Positions 42,048 to 50,573 of a stretch of 64,000 nucleotides of DNA are shown one piece after another. The stretch comes from Paenibacillus sp. S150. GTDB taxonomy: Bacteria; Bacillota; Bacilli; Paenibacillales; Paenibacillaceae. A program made the translations under genes and the position numbers. The stretch covers positions 186,001 to 250,000 of the forward strand of contig NZ_JACBYI010000002.1 in assembly GCF_019352175.1 (NCBI RefSeq). Reading direction: 5' to 3'. The first letter of the stretch is position 1, and the number at the start of each line of letters is the position of its first letter. The notes under the pieces were generated by a model that was not told the origin of the DNA, did no database searches, and saw nothing but the letters and a program-made list of their open reading frames with translations.

Positions 42048-43967
42048 TTGGCCGAAATACAAGCAACAGTAAACCTCCCGTCAGCTGATGATATTTATCT
42101 TTTCCATGAGGGCACGAATTATCGCAGCTATACGATGCTGGGCGCGCACATTGCCGCTGAAGAAGGAATACCGGGCGTCCGCTTTACCGTGTGGGCTCCT
42201 CATGCGACATATGTAGGACTGGCTGGTAATCATAACGGCTGGGATGGAACTGAAGACGTGGACTCGTTATATAAGATACCCGATTCAGGATTTTGGAGTC
42301 GTTTTTTTCCGGGGTTGACAGCGGGAACTTTTTACAAATACAGGATCGCGGGCCCGGACGGCTCGACCTTCCTCAAAGCAGACCCCTACGCTTTCAAGGC
42401 GGAGGTGCGTCCGGCTACGGCTTCGATTGTTGCTGATCTGGGAGGATACTCCTGGGGAGATGCGGCTTGGCGCCGGAGAAGCAAGGCTCCTTACAGCGCG
42501 CCGATGAACATTTATGAAATGCATTTTGGGACCTGGCGGCAGAAGGAAGACGGAGAATTATACACTTATCGGGAGATGAGTGAGCTGCTGATTCCATATT
42601 TGGCGGAAATGAGCTATACCCACGTAGAGTTTATGCCGCTGGCAGAGCATCCTTATGATTTGTCCTGGGGCTACCAGGGCACGGGTTATTTTGCGGCGAC
42701 CAGCCGCTACGGGGAACCGCAGGAGCTGATGTTTCTGATCGACCGGCTTCATCAGGCAGGCATCGGCGTGCTGCTGGACTGGGTTCCGGCTCATTTTGCC
42801 AAGGATGCCCATGGCCTCCGGATGTTCGACGGTTCGCCGCTGTATGAATATGCCGATCCGCTGCTGGCGGAGAAGCCGGGATGGGGAACGCTTTCCTTTG
42901 ACTTCAGCAAACCGGAAGTCTCTTCCTTCTTAATCTCCAACGCACTGTTTTGGTTCGAAATGTATCATATTGACGGGATGCGTGTGGATGCGGTTACCAG
43001 CATGCTCCGGCTTGATTTTGAGAAGAAGGAGCACCAGTACCGCAGAAATGCAAACGGGGGGATGGAGAATTTGGAAGCCATCCGCTTTGTGCAGCGCCTC
43101 AACAAGACGATATTCCAGTATTACCCCAAAGCCTTGATGATGGCAGAGGAGTCCAGCGCCTGGCCGGGGGTTACTGCTCCTGTGCATGAGGGAGGGCTTG
43201 GTTTCAATTACAAATGGAATATGGGCTGGATGAACGACACATTGGGCTACATAGAACATGATTTCGGGGCCAGGCCCTATCATCATAATTTGTTGACCTT
43301 CCCCATCTGCTACGCCTATGCGGAGAATTATACCCTTCCGCTGTCCCATGACGAGGTGGTGCACGGCAAGAAGTCGCTGCTGGACAAAATGCCCGGCACC
43401 TATGAGCAGAAATTCGCAGGTCTGCGCCTGCTTCTGGGTTATCACATCAGCCATCCCGGCAAAAAGCTGCTCTTCATGGGCGGGGAATTCGGCCAGTTCA
43501 TCGAGTGGAAGGATCAGGACCAGCTCGACTGGCTGCTGCTCGGTTATGAGAGCCACCGCCGCATGCTGGCCTTTACCGCAGCCCTCAACAAGCTCTACCT
43601 GAACGAAAAGGCGCTGTGGGAGCTGGATCACGATTTGGAAGGCTATCAATGGATTGATGCAGACGACAGCGGCCAGAGCATAGTTTCGTATATCCGCCGG
43701 GGCAAAAAAGCGGCCGATACCCTGCTGATTATTATGAACTTCCAACCGGTGGAGCGGCAATTGTACCGGATTGGAGTTCCCCGGCCAGGGACGTATAAAG
43801 AACTGTTCAGTTCGGAAAGTACGGAATACGGAGGCTCCGGTATGCATAATACTCCGATGAAGAGCACCAGGACAGAATGGCACAACCAGTTGAACAGCAT
43901 CGAATTGACCATTCCGCCGCTTAGCTTCCTGGTACTCAAGAAATCAGGCCGCAGGGCAGTGAAATGA
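42048..43967 (+). CDS. glgB: 1,4-alpha-glucan branching enzyme
   Basis: A 639-residue GH13 branching enzyme that introduces alpha-1,6 links into glycogen. An N-terminal CBM48 domain (RFTVWAPHATYVGLAG, about 35-130) is followed by the catalytic barrel: conserved DWVPAHF, DGMRVDAV (nucleophile Asp), AEESSAWP (acid Glu) and LPLSHDEVVHGK (stabilising Asp). A short C-terminal beta domain closes it. Start is TTG 42048 with AAAGGTGGTGA just upstream. It is followed by glgA after 42 bp. Confidence 0.94.
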   Translation: MAEIQATVNLPSADDIYLFHEGTNYRSYTMLGAHIAAEEGIPGVRFTVWAPHATYVGLAGNHNGWDGTEDVDSLYKIPDSGFWSRFFPGLTAGTFYKYRIAGPDGSTFLKADPYAFKAEVRPATASIVADLGGYSWGDAAWRRRSKAPYSAPMNIYEMHFGTWRQKEDGELYTYREMSELLIPYLAEMSYTHVEFMPLAEHPYDLSWGYQGTGYFAATSRYGEPQELMFLIDRLHQAGIGVLLDWVPAHFAKDAHGLRMFDGSPLYEYADPLLAEKPGWGTLSFDFSKPEVSSFLISNALFWFEMYHIDGMRVDAVTSMLRLDFEKKEHQYRRNANGGMENLEAIRFVQRLNKTIFQYYPKALMMAEESSAWPGVTAPVHEGGLGFNYKWNMGWMNDTLGYIEHDFGARPYHHNLLTFPICYAYAENYTLPLSHDEVVHGKKSLLDKMPGTYEQKFAGLRLLLGYHISHPGKKLLFMGGEFGQFIEWKDQDQLDWLLLGYESHRRMLAFTAALNKLYLNEKALWELDHDLEGYQWIDADDSGQSIVSYIRRGKKAADTLLIIMNFQPVERQLYRIGVPRPGTYKELFSSESTEYGGSGMHNTPMKSTRTEWHNQLNSIELTIPPLSFLVLKKSGRRAVK

Positions 43968-44009
43968 CCTTGGGAGCATAGCCCATACACTTAAGGGGGA
44001 TATTGAGAT

Positions 44010-45437
44010 ATGAAGGTTTTGTTTGCCGCAGCCGAAGCTCATCCGTTTGTCAAAACCGGCGGGCTGGCCGATGTTATTGGAGCTTTGCCCAAAGCGCTGA
44101 AAGGCGCAGGAGTGGATGTGCGGGTCATTTTGCCAAAGTACAAGGGAATTCCGGAGAAGTTTGTCTCCCAAATGGAGCATGTCGCAGTGCTGACCGTGCC
44201 GATCGGCTGGCGCAATCAATATTGCGGCATTGAACGGATCGTTTATGACGGCATTCCGGTATATTTTATCGATAATGAATATTATTTTGGGCGGGACGGC
44301 ATTTATGGCTACATGGATGATGGAGAGCGCTTTGCCTTTTTCAACCGCGCAGTGCTGGAATGCCTGGAGACCATCGGTTTCCAGCCTGATGTGCTGCATT
44401 GCCATGACTGGCATGCCGCGGTAATTCCGCTGCTGCTGCAGGGACACTACCGCCATAATCCGTTTTACAGCAATATCCGCACGGTGTTTACGATTCATAA
44501 TCTGCTGTATCAGGGGGTATTCCCTTATTCGGTGCTTGGAGAGCTGCTGGGTCTGAATGACAGCTATTTCCCCGGCGTGGAGTATTACGGCAACGTGAAC
44601 TTTATGAAGGGCGGCATTGTCTACAGTGATCACATCACTACCGTCAGCCCGACCTATTCTGAAGAAATCCGCACGGCCTATTACGGCTACGGACTGGAAG
44701 GATTGCTCTCCTCACGTGCGGACAGCCTGAGCGGAATCGTCAACGGGATCGATACCAAGCTCTATAATCCGGCCAGCGATCCGCAAATTTACACCCGCTA
44801 CCGCTCCAACTTGGCCAAAAAAGCCGAAAATAAGCTGGCCTTGCAGCAGGAGCTAAGTCTGCCCGTGGCGCCATATATTCCAATGGTTGCCATGGTTACG
44901 CGCCTGGTTGACTCCAAGGGCCTGGATTTATTGACACGCGTGCTGGATGAGCTGCTCTATTATGATGACATCCAGTTTGTGCTGCTGGGCACCGGCGATG
45001 AAGTCTACGAGCGCTGGTTCCGCGAGGCGCAATGGCGTTACCCGACTAAGCTGTCTTCACAAATCCTGTTCAATGACGGGCTGTCCCGCAAAATTTATGC
45101 AGCCAGCGACCTGTTCCTGATGCCGTCCAAATTCGAGCCCTGCGGTATCGGCCAACTTCTGGCTCTGCGCTACGGCAGTATTCCGGTAGTCCGTGAGACG
45201 GGAGGGCTTAACGATACTGTACATGCCTACAATGAAGAGACCGGAGAGGGCAATGGCTTCACCTTCAAAGATTACAACGCCCATGATATGATGTACACGC
45301 TCCGCCGGGCCGTTTCCTTTTATCACAAGCCGGAACACTGGAAAAAGATTTCCAAGAACGCTTTTGCCGGAGATTACAGCTGGAACGTATCTGCGCAGCA
45401 GTACATCGACATTTATAATCATATTGCACAATTGTGA
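44010..45437 (+). CDS. glgA: Glycogen synthase (ADP-glucose-dependent)
   Basis: A 475-residue GT5 glycosyltransferase that extends glycogen from ADP-glucose. The N-terminal KTGGLADV (ADP-glucose binding, residues 15-22) and the C-terminal EPCGIGQL loop, family STGGL-like VRETGGLNDTV, are visible. The ribosome site is AAGGGGG. It is the last enzyme of a biosynthetic set split between strands (glgC minus, glgBA plus); no glgP is present here. Confidence 0.95.
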   Translation: MKVLFAAAEAHPFVKTGGLADVIGALPKALKGAGVDVRVILPKYKGIPEKFVSQMEHVAVLTVPIGWRNQYCGIERIVYDGIPVYFIDNEYYFGRDGIYGYMDDGERFAFFNRAVLECLETIGFQPDVLHCHDWHAAVIPLLLQGHYRHNPFYSNIRTVFTIHNLLYQGVFPYSVLGELLGLNDSYFPGVEYYGNVNFMKGGIVYSDHITTVSPTYSEEIRTAYYGYGLEGLLSSRADSLSGIVNGIDTKLYNPASDPQIYTRYRSNLAKKAENKLALQQELSLPVAPYIPMVAMVTRLVDSKGLDLLTRVLDELLYYDDIQFVLLGTGDEVYERWFREAQWRYPTKLSSQILFNDGLSRKIYAASDLFLMPSKFEPCGIGQLLALRYGSIPVVRETGGLNDTVHAYNEETGEGNGFTFKDYNAHDMMYTLRRAVSFYHKPEHWKKISKNAFAGDYSWNVSAQQYIDIYNHIAQL

Positions 45438-45505
45438 TTGCACAACAGGAGACATTTCTTAAAGTCATGGAGATTTACGGACAATTCAGAAAGGCGGATG
45501 CCAGA

Positions 45506-45937
45506 ATGAACCGGATCAGTCTGATTACTCTGGGCGTAAGGGATATGAGCCGCTCTCTGCAATTTTATAGGGACGGCTTGGGGTTTGAAACCAGCGTAAG
45601 CGAGGAGAGCCCGGGCATAGTTTTTTTTAATACTGCCGGAACCAAGCTTGCCTTATATCCTCTTGAAGGCCTGGCGGAGGACATTAATGACAAAGAACCG
45701 CCGACAGGAAGCGGCTTCTCCGGCATTACGCTCGCGCATAACACCAAATCACAGAACGAAGTGAATGAAATCATGAAGAGGGCTGAACAGGCAGGGGGAA
45801 CCATCATTAAACAGCCGCAAAAAGTGTTTTGGGGGGGATATAGCGGATATTTCTCAGATCCTGACGGGTATTACTGGGAGGTTGCATATTCGGAGGACTG
45901 GAAGTTTGACAGCAATGACATGCTGATTATCGGATAG
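45506..45937 (+). CDS. VOC-family (glyoxalase-fold) protein
   Basis: A 143-residue vicinal-oxygen-chelate domain protein. It has ISLITLGVRDMSRSLQFYRDGLGF at its start and YSGYFSDPDGYYWEVAYSE near the end, the two beta-alpha-beta-beta-beta modules. Metal-ligand His positions of glyoxalase I are not evident (the first reads T-L), so the reaction cannot be assigned. ATG 45506 is chosen because AAGGCGG precedes it; the frame opens at 45434, inside the glgA end. It probably has its own or a shared transcript with glgA. Confidence 0.75.
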   Translation: MNRISLITLGVRDMSRSLQFYRDGLGFETSVSEESPGIVFFNTAGTKLALYPLEGLAEDINDKEPPTGSGFSGITLAHNTKSQNEVNEIMKRAEQAGGTIIKQPQKVFWGGYSGYFSDPDGYYWEVAYSEDWKFDSNDMLIIG

Positions 45938-45967
45938 CGGCATATAAGAGTGAGTACATAATATTGC

Positions 45968-46013
45968 AAAAAAAAAAACCAGCCGGACACTTCATTCGTG
46001 TATGACTGGTTTA
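45968..46013 (-). terminator. Terminator after the alpha-glycosidase gene
   Basis: On the minus strand AAACCAG/CTGGTTT with an inner ACAC/GTGT hairpin is followed by an 11-base T-run. It lies 16 bp past the glycosidase stop. Confidence 0.85.
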
Positions 46014-46028
46014 TTCATAAAATATGGA

Positions 46029-47774
46029 TTAATCCAAATACCTGCTGAGAATCCGGTAACCATACGGATCAAGCGAAATATGCATCATTCCATCCTTCGG
46101 TGCAACGGGATCTCCGGTCAGCGCATCCTGCCAATCATCCGTTTCCATCGGATGGCTGAGGGTACGGGGCTCCGGCGAGTTGTTCATCCACACGGTAAAA
46201 TGAATCACATCATCCGAGCGCTCATAGACGATGCACGGGTCATTCTCGCAAGCCTGCAGAAGGCGGAAGCGGCCTTCGCGCAGCGCCTTGTTTTCTTTGC
46301 GCAGGGCGATCATCATCCGGTAGAAGTCATACAGCTCGCGGTCCTGCTTGTCTTCATCCCATTCCATGCACTTGCGGCAGTCGGGATCTTCATTGCCGGT
46401 AAGGCCGATTTCGTCGCCATAATAGATGCAGGGAGTGCCCATGAAAGTGAACAGAAAAACAACCGCCAGCTTGAGCCTGCGTTTATCCTCGCCGACAACG
46501 GTTAAGAGCCGGGGGGTATCATGGCTGCCCAGCAAATTGAAGACTACTTCGTTCGTCTGCTGCGGATACCGCATCAGGAGGGCGCCGATCCGGTGGCCGA
46601 AGGTAATGCCGTCCATGCCCCCGTTGAAGAATTCCAGTACCGTGCCGGAAAAAGGATAATTCATCACGGAATCGAACTGGTCTCCCAGCAGCCAGTTCAA
46701 CGAGTCGCTCCATACCTCGCCGACAATGTATGCTTCCGGGTTGGCAGCTTTGACCACCTTGCGGAAATCGCGCCAGAAATGGTGGTCGACCTCATTCGCC
46801 ACATCCAGACGCCAGCCGTCCACCTTGATTTCCTTGATCCAGTATTCGGCTACCTCCAGGAGGTAGGATTTGACCTCATGATTGGCAGTGTTGAACTTCG
46901 GCATATTGCCAAAAAAACCGAAAGTGTCATACGTTGGAATACCGTCGACGATTTCGGCCGGAAAGGAGTTCATGTGAAACCAGTCTTTGTATACCGAATA
47001 CTCGCCCTTCTCCAGCACATCCTGAAACGGCGGGAACTTGTCGCTGCAATGGTTGAACACGGCGTCCAGCATGACGCGGATTCCTCTTCTGTGGCATTCC
47101 TCGACAACGGTTTTGAGCAGCTCATTATCCCCGAAATGGGGATCGACCTTTTTATAATCGACAATATCGTATTTATGATTGGAAGGCGAGACGAACAGGG
47201 GCGTGAAGTAAATCGCATTGATCCCCAGTTCCTGCAGATCGTCCAAATGGTCCAGCACCCCTTGCAGGTCGCCTCCAAAAAAATTATCCAGCTTAGGCGT
47301 TCCGCCCCATTCCTCCGTACCCACCGGATCATTGGAAGGATCGCCATTGGCGAACCGTTCAGTCATGATCTGGTAAAACACCGCATCCTTGGCCCAATTG
47401 GGAACCTGAAACAGATCGATTTGGTGTATGTAGGGGAACTCGTAGAAGTGATTGGGCGCGGGCGGACATTCCGCGCGGATGCCATTATCCAGCAGATATA
47501 CACTTTCGCTGCCTTTGCTCACACGGAAGGTGTAGCTGAGGCGTTTATATTTGGGCCGGACCGCGGCTTCCCAGTAATCGAACTTGTCGTCCGACGCCGC
47601 TTTCTCCATCATGATATCGTAGGATGTATCTTTCCAGTTGTATTTGTCCCCGGTGAGTGCTACTACACAGTCCACATCATCCCTTTTGGTGCGAACACGC
47701 AGATGTATAGTCTTTGCATCGTAGGCATAGGCCCACTTGTCACGCGGAACATGGTACATAGCTTCCAAAAGCAT
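46029..47774 (-). CDS. GH13 alpha-glycosidase (neopullulanase/cyclomaltodextrinase-like)
   Basis: A 581-residue enzyme of the maltogenic amylase, neopullulanase and cyclomaltodextrinase group. An N-terminal domain of about 120 residues (CBM34-like, used for dimer formation) precedes the barrel. Conserved blocks are DAVFNHC, GWRLDVANEVD (nucleophile Asp, about 325), IVGEVW (acid Glu) and LLGSHDTPR (third Asp). No signal peptide, so it acts inside the cell on imported maltodextrins or glycogen branches. It has a SigA promoter and a structured leader with ribosome site AGGAGG. Confidence 0.92.
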   Translation of the reverse strand: MLLEAMYHVPRDKWAYAYDAKTIHLRVRTKRDDVDCVVALTGDKYNWKDTSYDIMMEKAASDDKFDYWEAAVRPKYKRLSYTFRVSKGSESVYLLDNGIRAECPPAPNHFYEFPYIHQIDLFQVPNWAKDAVFYQIMTERFANGDPSNDPVGTEEWGGTPKLDNFFGGDLQGVLDHLDDLQELGINAIYFTPLFVSPSNHKYDIVDYKKVDPHFGDNELLKTVVEECHRRGIRVMLDAVFNHCSDKFPPFQDVLEKGEYSVYKDWFHMNSFPAEIVDGIPTYDTFGFFGNMPKFNTANHEVKSYLLEVAEYWIKEIKVDGWRLDVANEVDHHFWRDFRKVVKAANPEAYIVGEVWSDSLNWLLGDQFDSVMNYPFSGTVLEFFNGGMDGITFGHRIGALLMRYPQQTNEVVFNLLGSHDTPRLLTVVGEDKRRLKLAVVFLFTFMGTPCIYYGDEIGLTGNEDPDCRKCMEWDEDKQDRELYDFYRMMIALRKENKALREGRFRLLQACENDPCIVYERSDDVIHFTVWMNNSPEPRTLSHPMETDDWQDALTGDPVAPKDGMMHISLDPYGYRILSRYLD

Positions 47775-47782
47775 GATTGCAC

Positions 47783-47855
47783 CTCCTAAAAGTTTTGTGA
47801 GCTTTCACACCCTGAAATGGCTTCGTACAAAACTCGCTTCGAAAGCACAGGCTTA
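47783..47855 (-). promoter_or_regulatory. Structured 5' leader element, copy 2 (alpha-glycosidase)
   Basis: On the minus strand AAGCCTGTGCTT is followed by GCTTTCGAAGC, AGTTTTGT (47827-47834), ATTTCAGGGTG, ACAAAACT (47791-47798) and TTTAGGAGG. The 8-bp stem is AGTTTTGT/ACAAAACT; relative to copy 1 (AGTTTTGA/TCAAAACT) the terminal pair is swapped on both sides. The 14-nt segment AAGTTTTGTGAGCT occurs at 47790-47803 and again at 47855-47868 (plus-strand text). The central AGTTTTGT could therefore pair with either flanking ACAAAACT. Confidence 0.75.
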
Positions 47856-47945
47856 AGTTTTGTGAGCTCATTAGCAAGTTAATACCACCCGTAGAGACCT
47901 CATGAACCAATTCCGTTGTTCCGGGAGCTGGTGGAGATAGTACCT

Positions 47946-47975
47946 AGTATATACTTGTTTTAATAGAATGTGCAA
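47946..47975 (-). promoter_or_regulatory. SigA-type promoter of the alpha-glycosidase gene
   Basis: Minus-strand -35 TTGCAC (47975-47970) and -10 TATACT (47951-47946) with an 18-bp spacer. It implies an untranslated leader of about 165 nt containing the structured element. Confidence 0.65.
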
Positions 47976-48050
47976 AATGAGCCGGGAAACCTCAGCTGCG
48001 CCCTATAGCTTCCTAATGCTTACTTAACAAGCTTTGTCACAAAATTGTCT

Positions 48051-48079
48051 TTGCATATTCATGCGCAGTGATTTATAAT
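48051..48079 (+). promoter_or_regulatory. SigA-type promoter of the amino-acid ABC transporter
   Basis: -35 TTGCAT (48051-48056), 17-bp spacer and consensus -10 TATAAT (48074-48079). The substrate-binding protein gene starts 57 bp downstream. Confidence 0.75.
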
Positions 48080-48135
48080 AAATCGGTCAATGGGACAACT
48101 GGAGAATTGAAAGAGAATAGGGGAGATATACACAG

Positions 48136-48954
48136 ATGAACAAATGGGGTAAACTTTCTCTTGGAATGCTGCTTGCGGCAGGACTTATGGCCGGCTGCGG
48201 CAACAATAACACAGACAATAATGCTGCTGCTGACAGCGGCGCAAATGCAGGAGCCGAAGCTGCTGCCAAGACGCTTGTACTGGGAACAAGCGCGGATTTT
48301 CCGCCGTATGAGTTCCACCAAGTAGTGGACGGCAAAGATACCATCGTTGGCTTCGACATCGACATTGCCAAGGATATCGCAGCCGACATGGGCGCCGTGC
48401 TGGTCATCAAGGATTTGTCCTTCGACTCCCTGCTGAACGAGCTGTCGAGCGGCAGAGTCGATATGGTAATTTCCGGTCTTAGCCCAAACCCTGAGCGTGC
48501 AGAAGCGGTAGGATTGTCCGATATTTACTATAAAGCGGAGCAAGCGGTTGTTGTGCGTGAAGCTGACAAGGATAAGTTTGCGACCATGGATTCCCTGAAA
48601 GGAATCAAGCTGGGGGTGCAGACCGGATCGATTCAAGAAGATATCGCCAAGGGCATTGAAGGCGCTCAGCTGACCTCCTTGAGCAAAATTTCCGAAATCG
48701 TGATGCAGCTGCAATCCAACCGTGTGGATGCTTCCATTATGGAAGGACCTGTAGCCAAAGCCTTCGTGAAGAATGTGGAGGGGCTTGCCATTACGGATGC
48801 CAAACCGGAGGCAGAAGATGACGGTTATGTTATCGGCGTCAAGAAGGGCAATGACGAATTGCTGGATCAAATAAATACAACGCTGAAGCGCCTGGATTCG
48901 GAAGGCAAAATTGACGAGTACGTTGCGGCGGCCAGCGAGCTTGCCGAGAAGTAA
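48136..48954 (+). CDS. Polar amino-acid ABC transporter substrate-binding lipoprotein
   Basis: A 272-residue family-3 solute-binding lipoprotein. The lipobox LMAGC is at about residue 21, followed by an Asn/Ala-rich tether. The ligand core begins LGTSADFPPYEF, then IVGFDIDIAKDIA, VDMVISGLSPNPER and LKGIKLGVQTGS. The DFPPYEF and GLSPNPER blocks resemble arginine/lysine/histidine binders such as ArtP, but specificity is inference. The permease and ATPase genes follow directly. Confidence 0.9.
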   Translation: MNKWGKLSLGMLLAAGLMAGCGNNNTDNNAAADSGANAGAEAAAKTLVLGTSADFPPYEFHQVVDGKDTIVGFDIDIAKDIAADMGAVLVIKDLSFDSLLNELSSGRVDMVISGLSPNPERAEAVGLSDIYYKAEQAVVVREADKDKFATMDSLKGIKLGVQTGSIQEDIAKGIEGAQLTSLSKISEIVMQLQSNRVDASIMEGPVAKAFVKNVEGLAITDAKPEAEDDGYVIGVKKGNDELLDQINTTLKRLDSEGKIDEYVAAASELAEK

Positions 48955-49089
48955 CAGCTTTCGTTCCTTTCTCTTAACGTTAAGCAGACAGATCCCCCTT
49001 GCAGGGAAGGAATATTATGAAGGCTTGATATGAAAATGGCGGTGATCCGCTGTTTTCTATTTTTTTGCAGATGGGAGGTTATGCCGACA

Positions 49090-49749
49090 ATGGGGCTTTT
49101 CGATATTGCTTACGAGTACCGCAATTTTTTTCTGTCCGGCTTGAAGTACACGTTGCTGCTGGCAGTGCTGGGGGTATTCTTCGGATTTGTGCTCGGGATT
49201 GTAGTTTCCCTGCTGCGCATGTCCAAATGGCGTATTCTGCGTTTTATCGCCACAGCCTGGGTGGAATTTCTGCGCGGCACGCCAATGCTGGTCCAGCTGT
49301 TCCTGATCCATTACGGGCTGCCTGAATTCGGCATTAAGTTTTCACCGATTCAATCGGGAGCGATCACACTGACCATTAACAGCTCTGCATATTTGGCGGA
49401 GATCTTCCGTGCCGGGATACAGGGCGTGGACCGTGGCCAGGTGGAGGCGGCGCGCTCGCTGGGGATGCGGCAAGGAATGACGATGCGTTATATTGTTCTG
49501 CCGCAGGCGATCAAGAATGTGCTGCCCGCCTTCGGCAATGAGTTCATCACCATTATTAAAGAGTCCTCCATTGTATCGATGATTGGAGTAGCGGATTTGC
49601 TGTTCGAGGCGAGATCCGTCACCTCCATCACCTATCAGGGACTCAATCCCTTGCTGGTAATCGCTGTTATGTACTTTATTCTGACATTTACGTTGTCTAA
49701 GATCCTTGGTTTATTGGAAAGGAGGCTGAATACGGATGATCGCCGTTAA
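49090..49749 (+). CDS. Polar amino-acid ABC transporter permease
   Basis: A 219-residue permease of the HisMQ family with about five hydrophobic helices. The ATPase-contact EAA loop reads [24 protein letters not shown] (about 130-153), shared with GlnP/ArtQ-type proteins. The start is not certain: GGGAGG at 49073-49078 lies 11 bp before ATG 49090 and only 2 bp before ATG 49081. It overlaps the ATPase gene by 14 bp. A homodimer is likely since only one permease gene is present. Confidence 0.9.
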   Translation: MGLFDIAYEYRNFFLSGLKYTLLLAVLGVFFGFVLGIVVSLLRMSKWRILRFIATAWVEFLRGTPMLVQLFLIHYGLPEFGIKFSPIQSGAITLTINSSAYLAEIFRAGIQGVDRGQVEAARSLGMRQGMTMRYIVLPQAIKNVLPAFGNEFITIIKESSIVSMIGVADLLFEARSVTSITYQGLNPLLVIAVMYFILTFTLSKILGLLERRLNTDDRR

Positions 49750-50458
49750 CAACCTGCAAAAAAGCTTCGGCAAGCTGGAAATTCTGAAGGGCATTGACCT
49801 GCAGATTCAAAAAGGGGAGGTTGTGGTTGTCATCGGCCCCAGCGGCTCGGGCAAAAGCACCTTTTTGCGCTGTCTGAATCTGCTGGAACAGCCTACAGGC
49901 GGTGAAATCAGCTTCGAGGGCCAGTCCATTACGGGCAAAAAGCATGATATTAACGTGACCCGGGAAAAAATGGGCATGGTTTTCCAGCAGTTCAATCTGT
50001 TTCCGCACAAAACCGTGCTCCAGAATATCATGCTGGCTCCGCTGAAAGTCAGAAAGCAGCAGCCATCCGAAGCGGAGAAAATCGCCATGGAGCTGCTCCG
50101 CACCGTAGGCCTGGAAGACAAGCGGGATGCCTATCCGGCCCAGCTCTCCGGCGGGCAGAAGCAACGGATTGCCATCGCACGCGCACTTGCCATGCAGCCG
50201 CATGTGATGCTGTTCGATGAGCCAACCTCGGCGCTGGATCCGGAAATGGTCGGCGAAGTACTGGAGGTTATGAAGAAGCTGGCCGAAGACGGCATGACAA
50301 TGGTGATCGTCACCCATGAAATGGGCTTTGCCCGTGAAGTGGGCGACCGCATCCTGTTTATGGACGGCGGCGTGATTGTCGAAGAAGGCGCACCGTCCCA
50401 GGTATTCGGCAATCCGAGGCATGCCCGTACCAAGGATTTCTTAAGCAAGGTCCTATAA
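49736..50458 (+). CDS. Polar amino-acid ABC transporter ATP-binding protein
   Basis: A 240-residue GlnQ/ArtM-type ATPase energising the transporter encoded just upstream. Walker [10 protein letters not shown] (about 36-44), Q-loop [12 protein letters not shown], signature [15 protein letters not shown], Walker [15 protein letters not shown], and switch His in VTHEMGFA are all intact. It ends the three-gene operon; a terminator follows within 50 bp. Confidence 0.94.
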   Translation: MIAVNNLQKSFGKLEILKGIDLQIQKGEVVVVIGPSGSGKSTFLRCLNLLEQPTGGEISFEGQSITGKKHDINVTREKMGMVFQQFNLFPHKTVLQNIMLAPLKVRKQQPSEAEKIAMELLRTVGLEDKRDAYPAQLSGGQKQRIAIARALAMQPHVMLFDEPTSALDPEMVGEVLEVMKKLAEDGMTMVIVTHEMGFAREVGDRILFMDGGVIVEEGAPSQVFGNPRHARTKDFLSKVL

Positions 50459-50469
50459 AGCAGCCCCAG

Positions 50470-50507
50470 ACGGCCCTGAATCTTCCTTCAGCGGCCGTTT
50501 TGCTTTT
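50470..50507 (+). terminator. Terminator of the amino-acid transporter operon
   Basis: ACGGCC-CTGAA pairs with TTCAG-C-GGCCGT (one bulged C), loop TCTTCC, then TTTTGCTTTT. Confidence 0.75.
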
Positions 50508-50573
50508 GGCTGGAGGTGAATTGGGTGATATAGTATATAAATGGCCAATCAACTTGAAAAGGAGTACATACAG

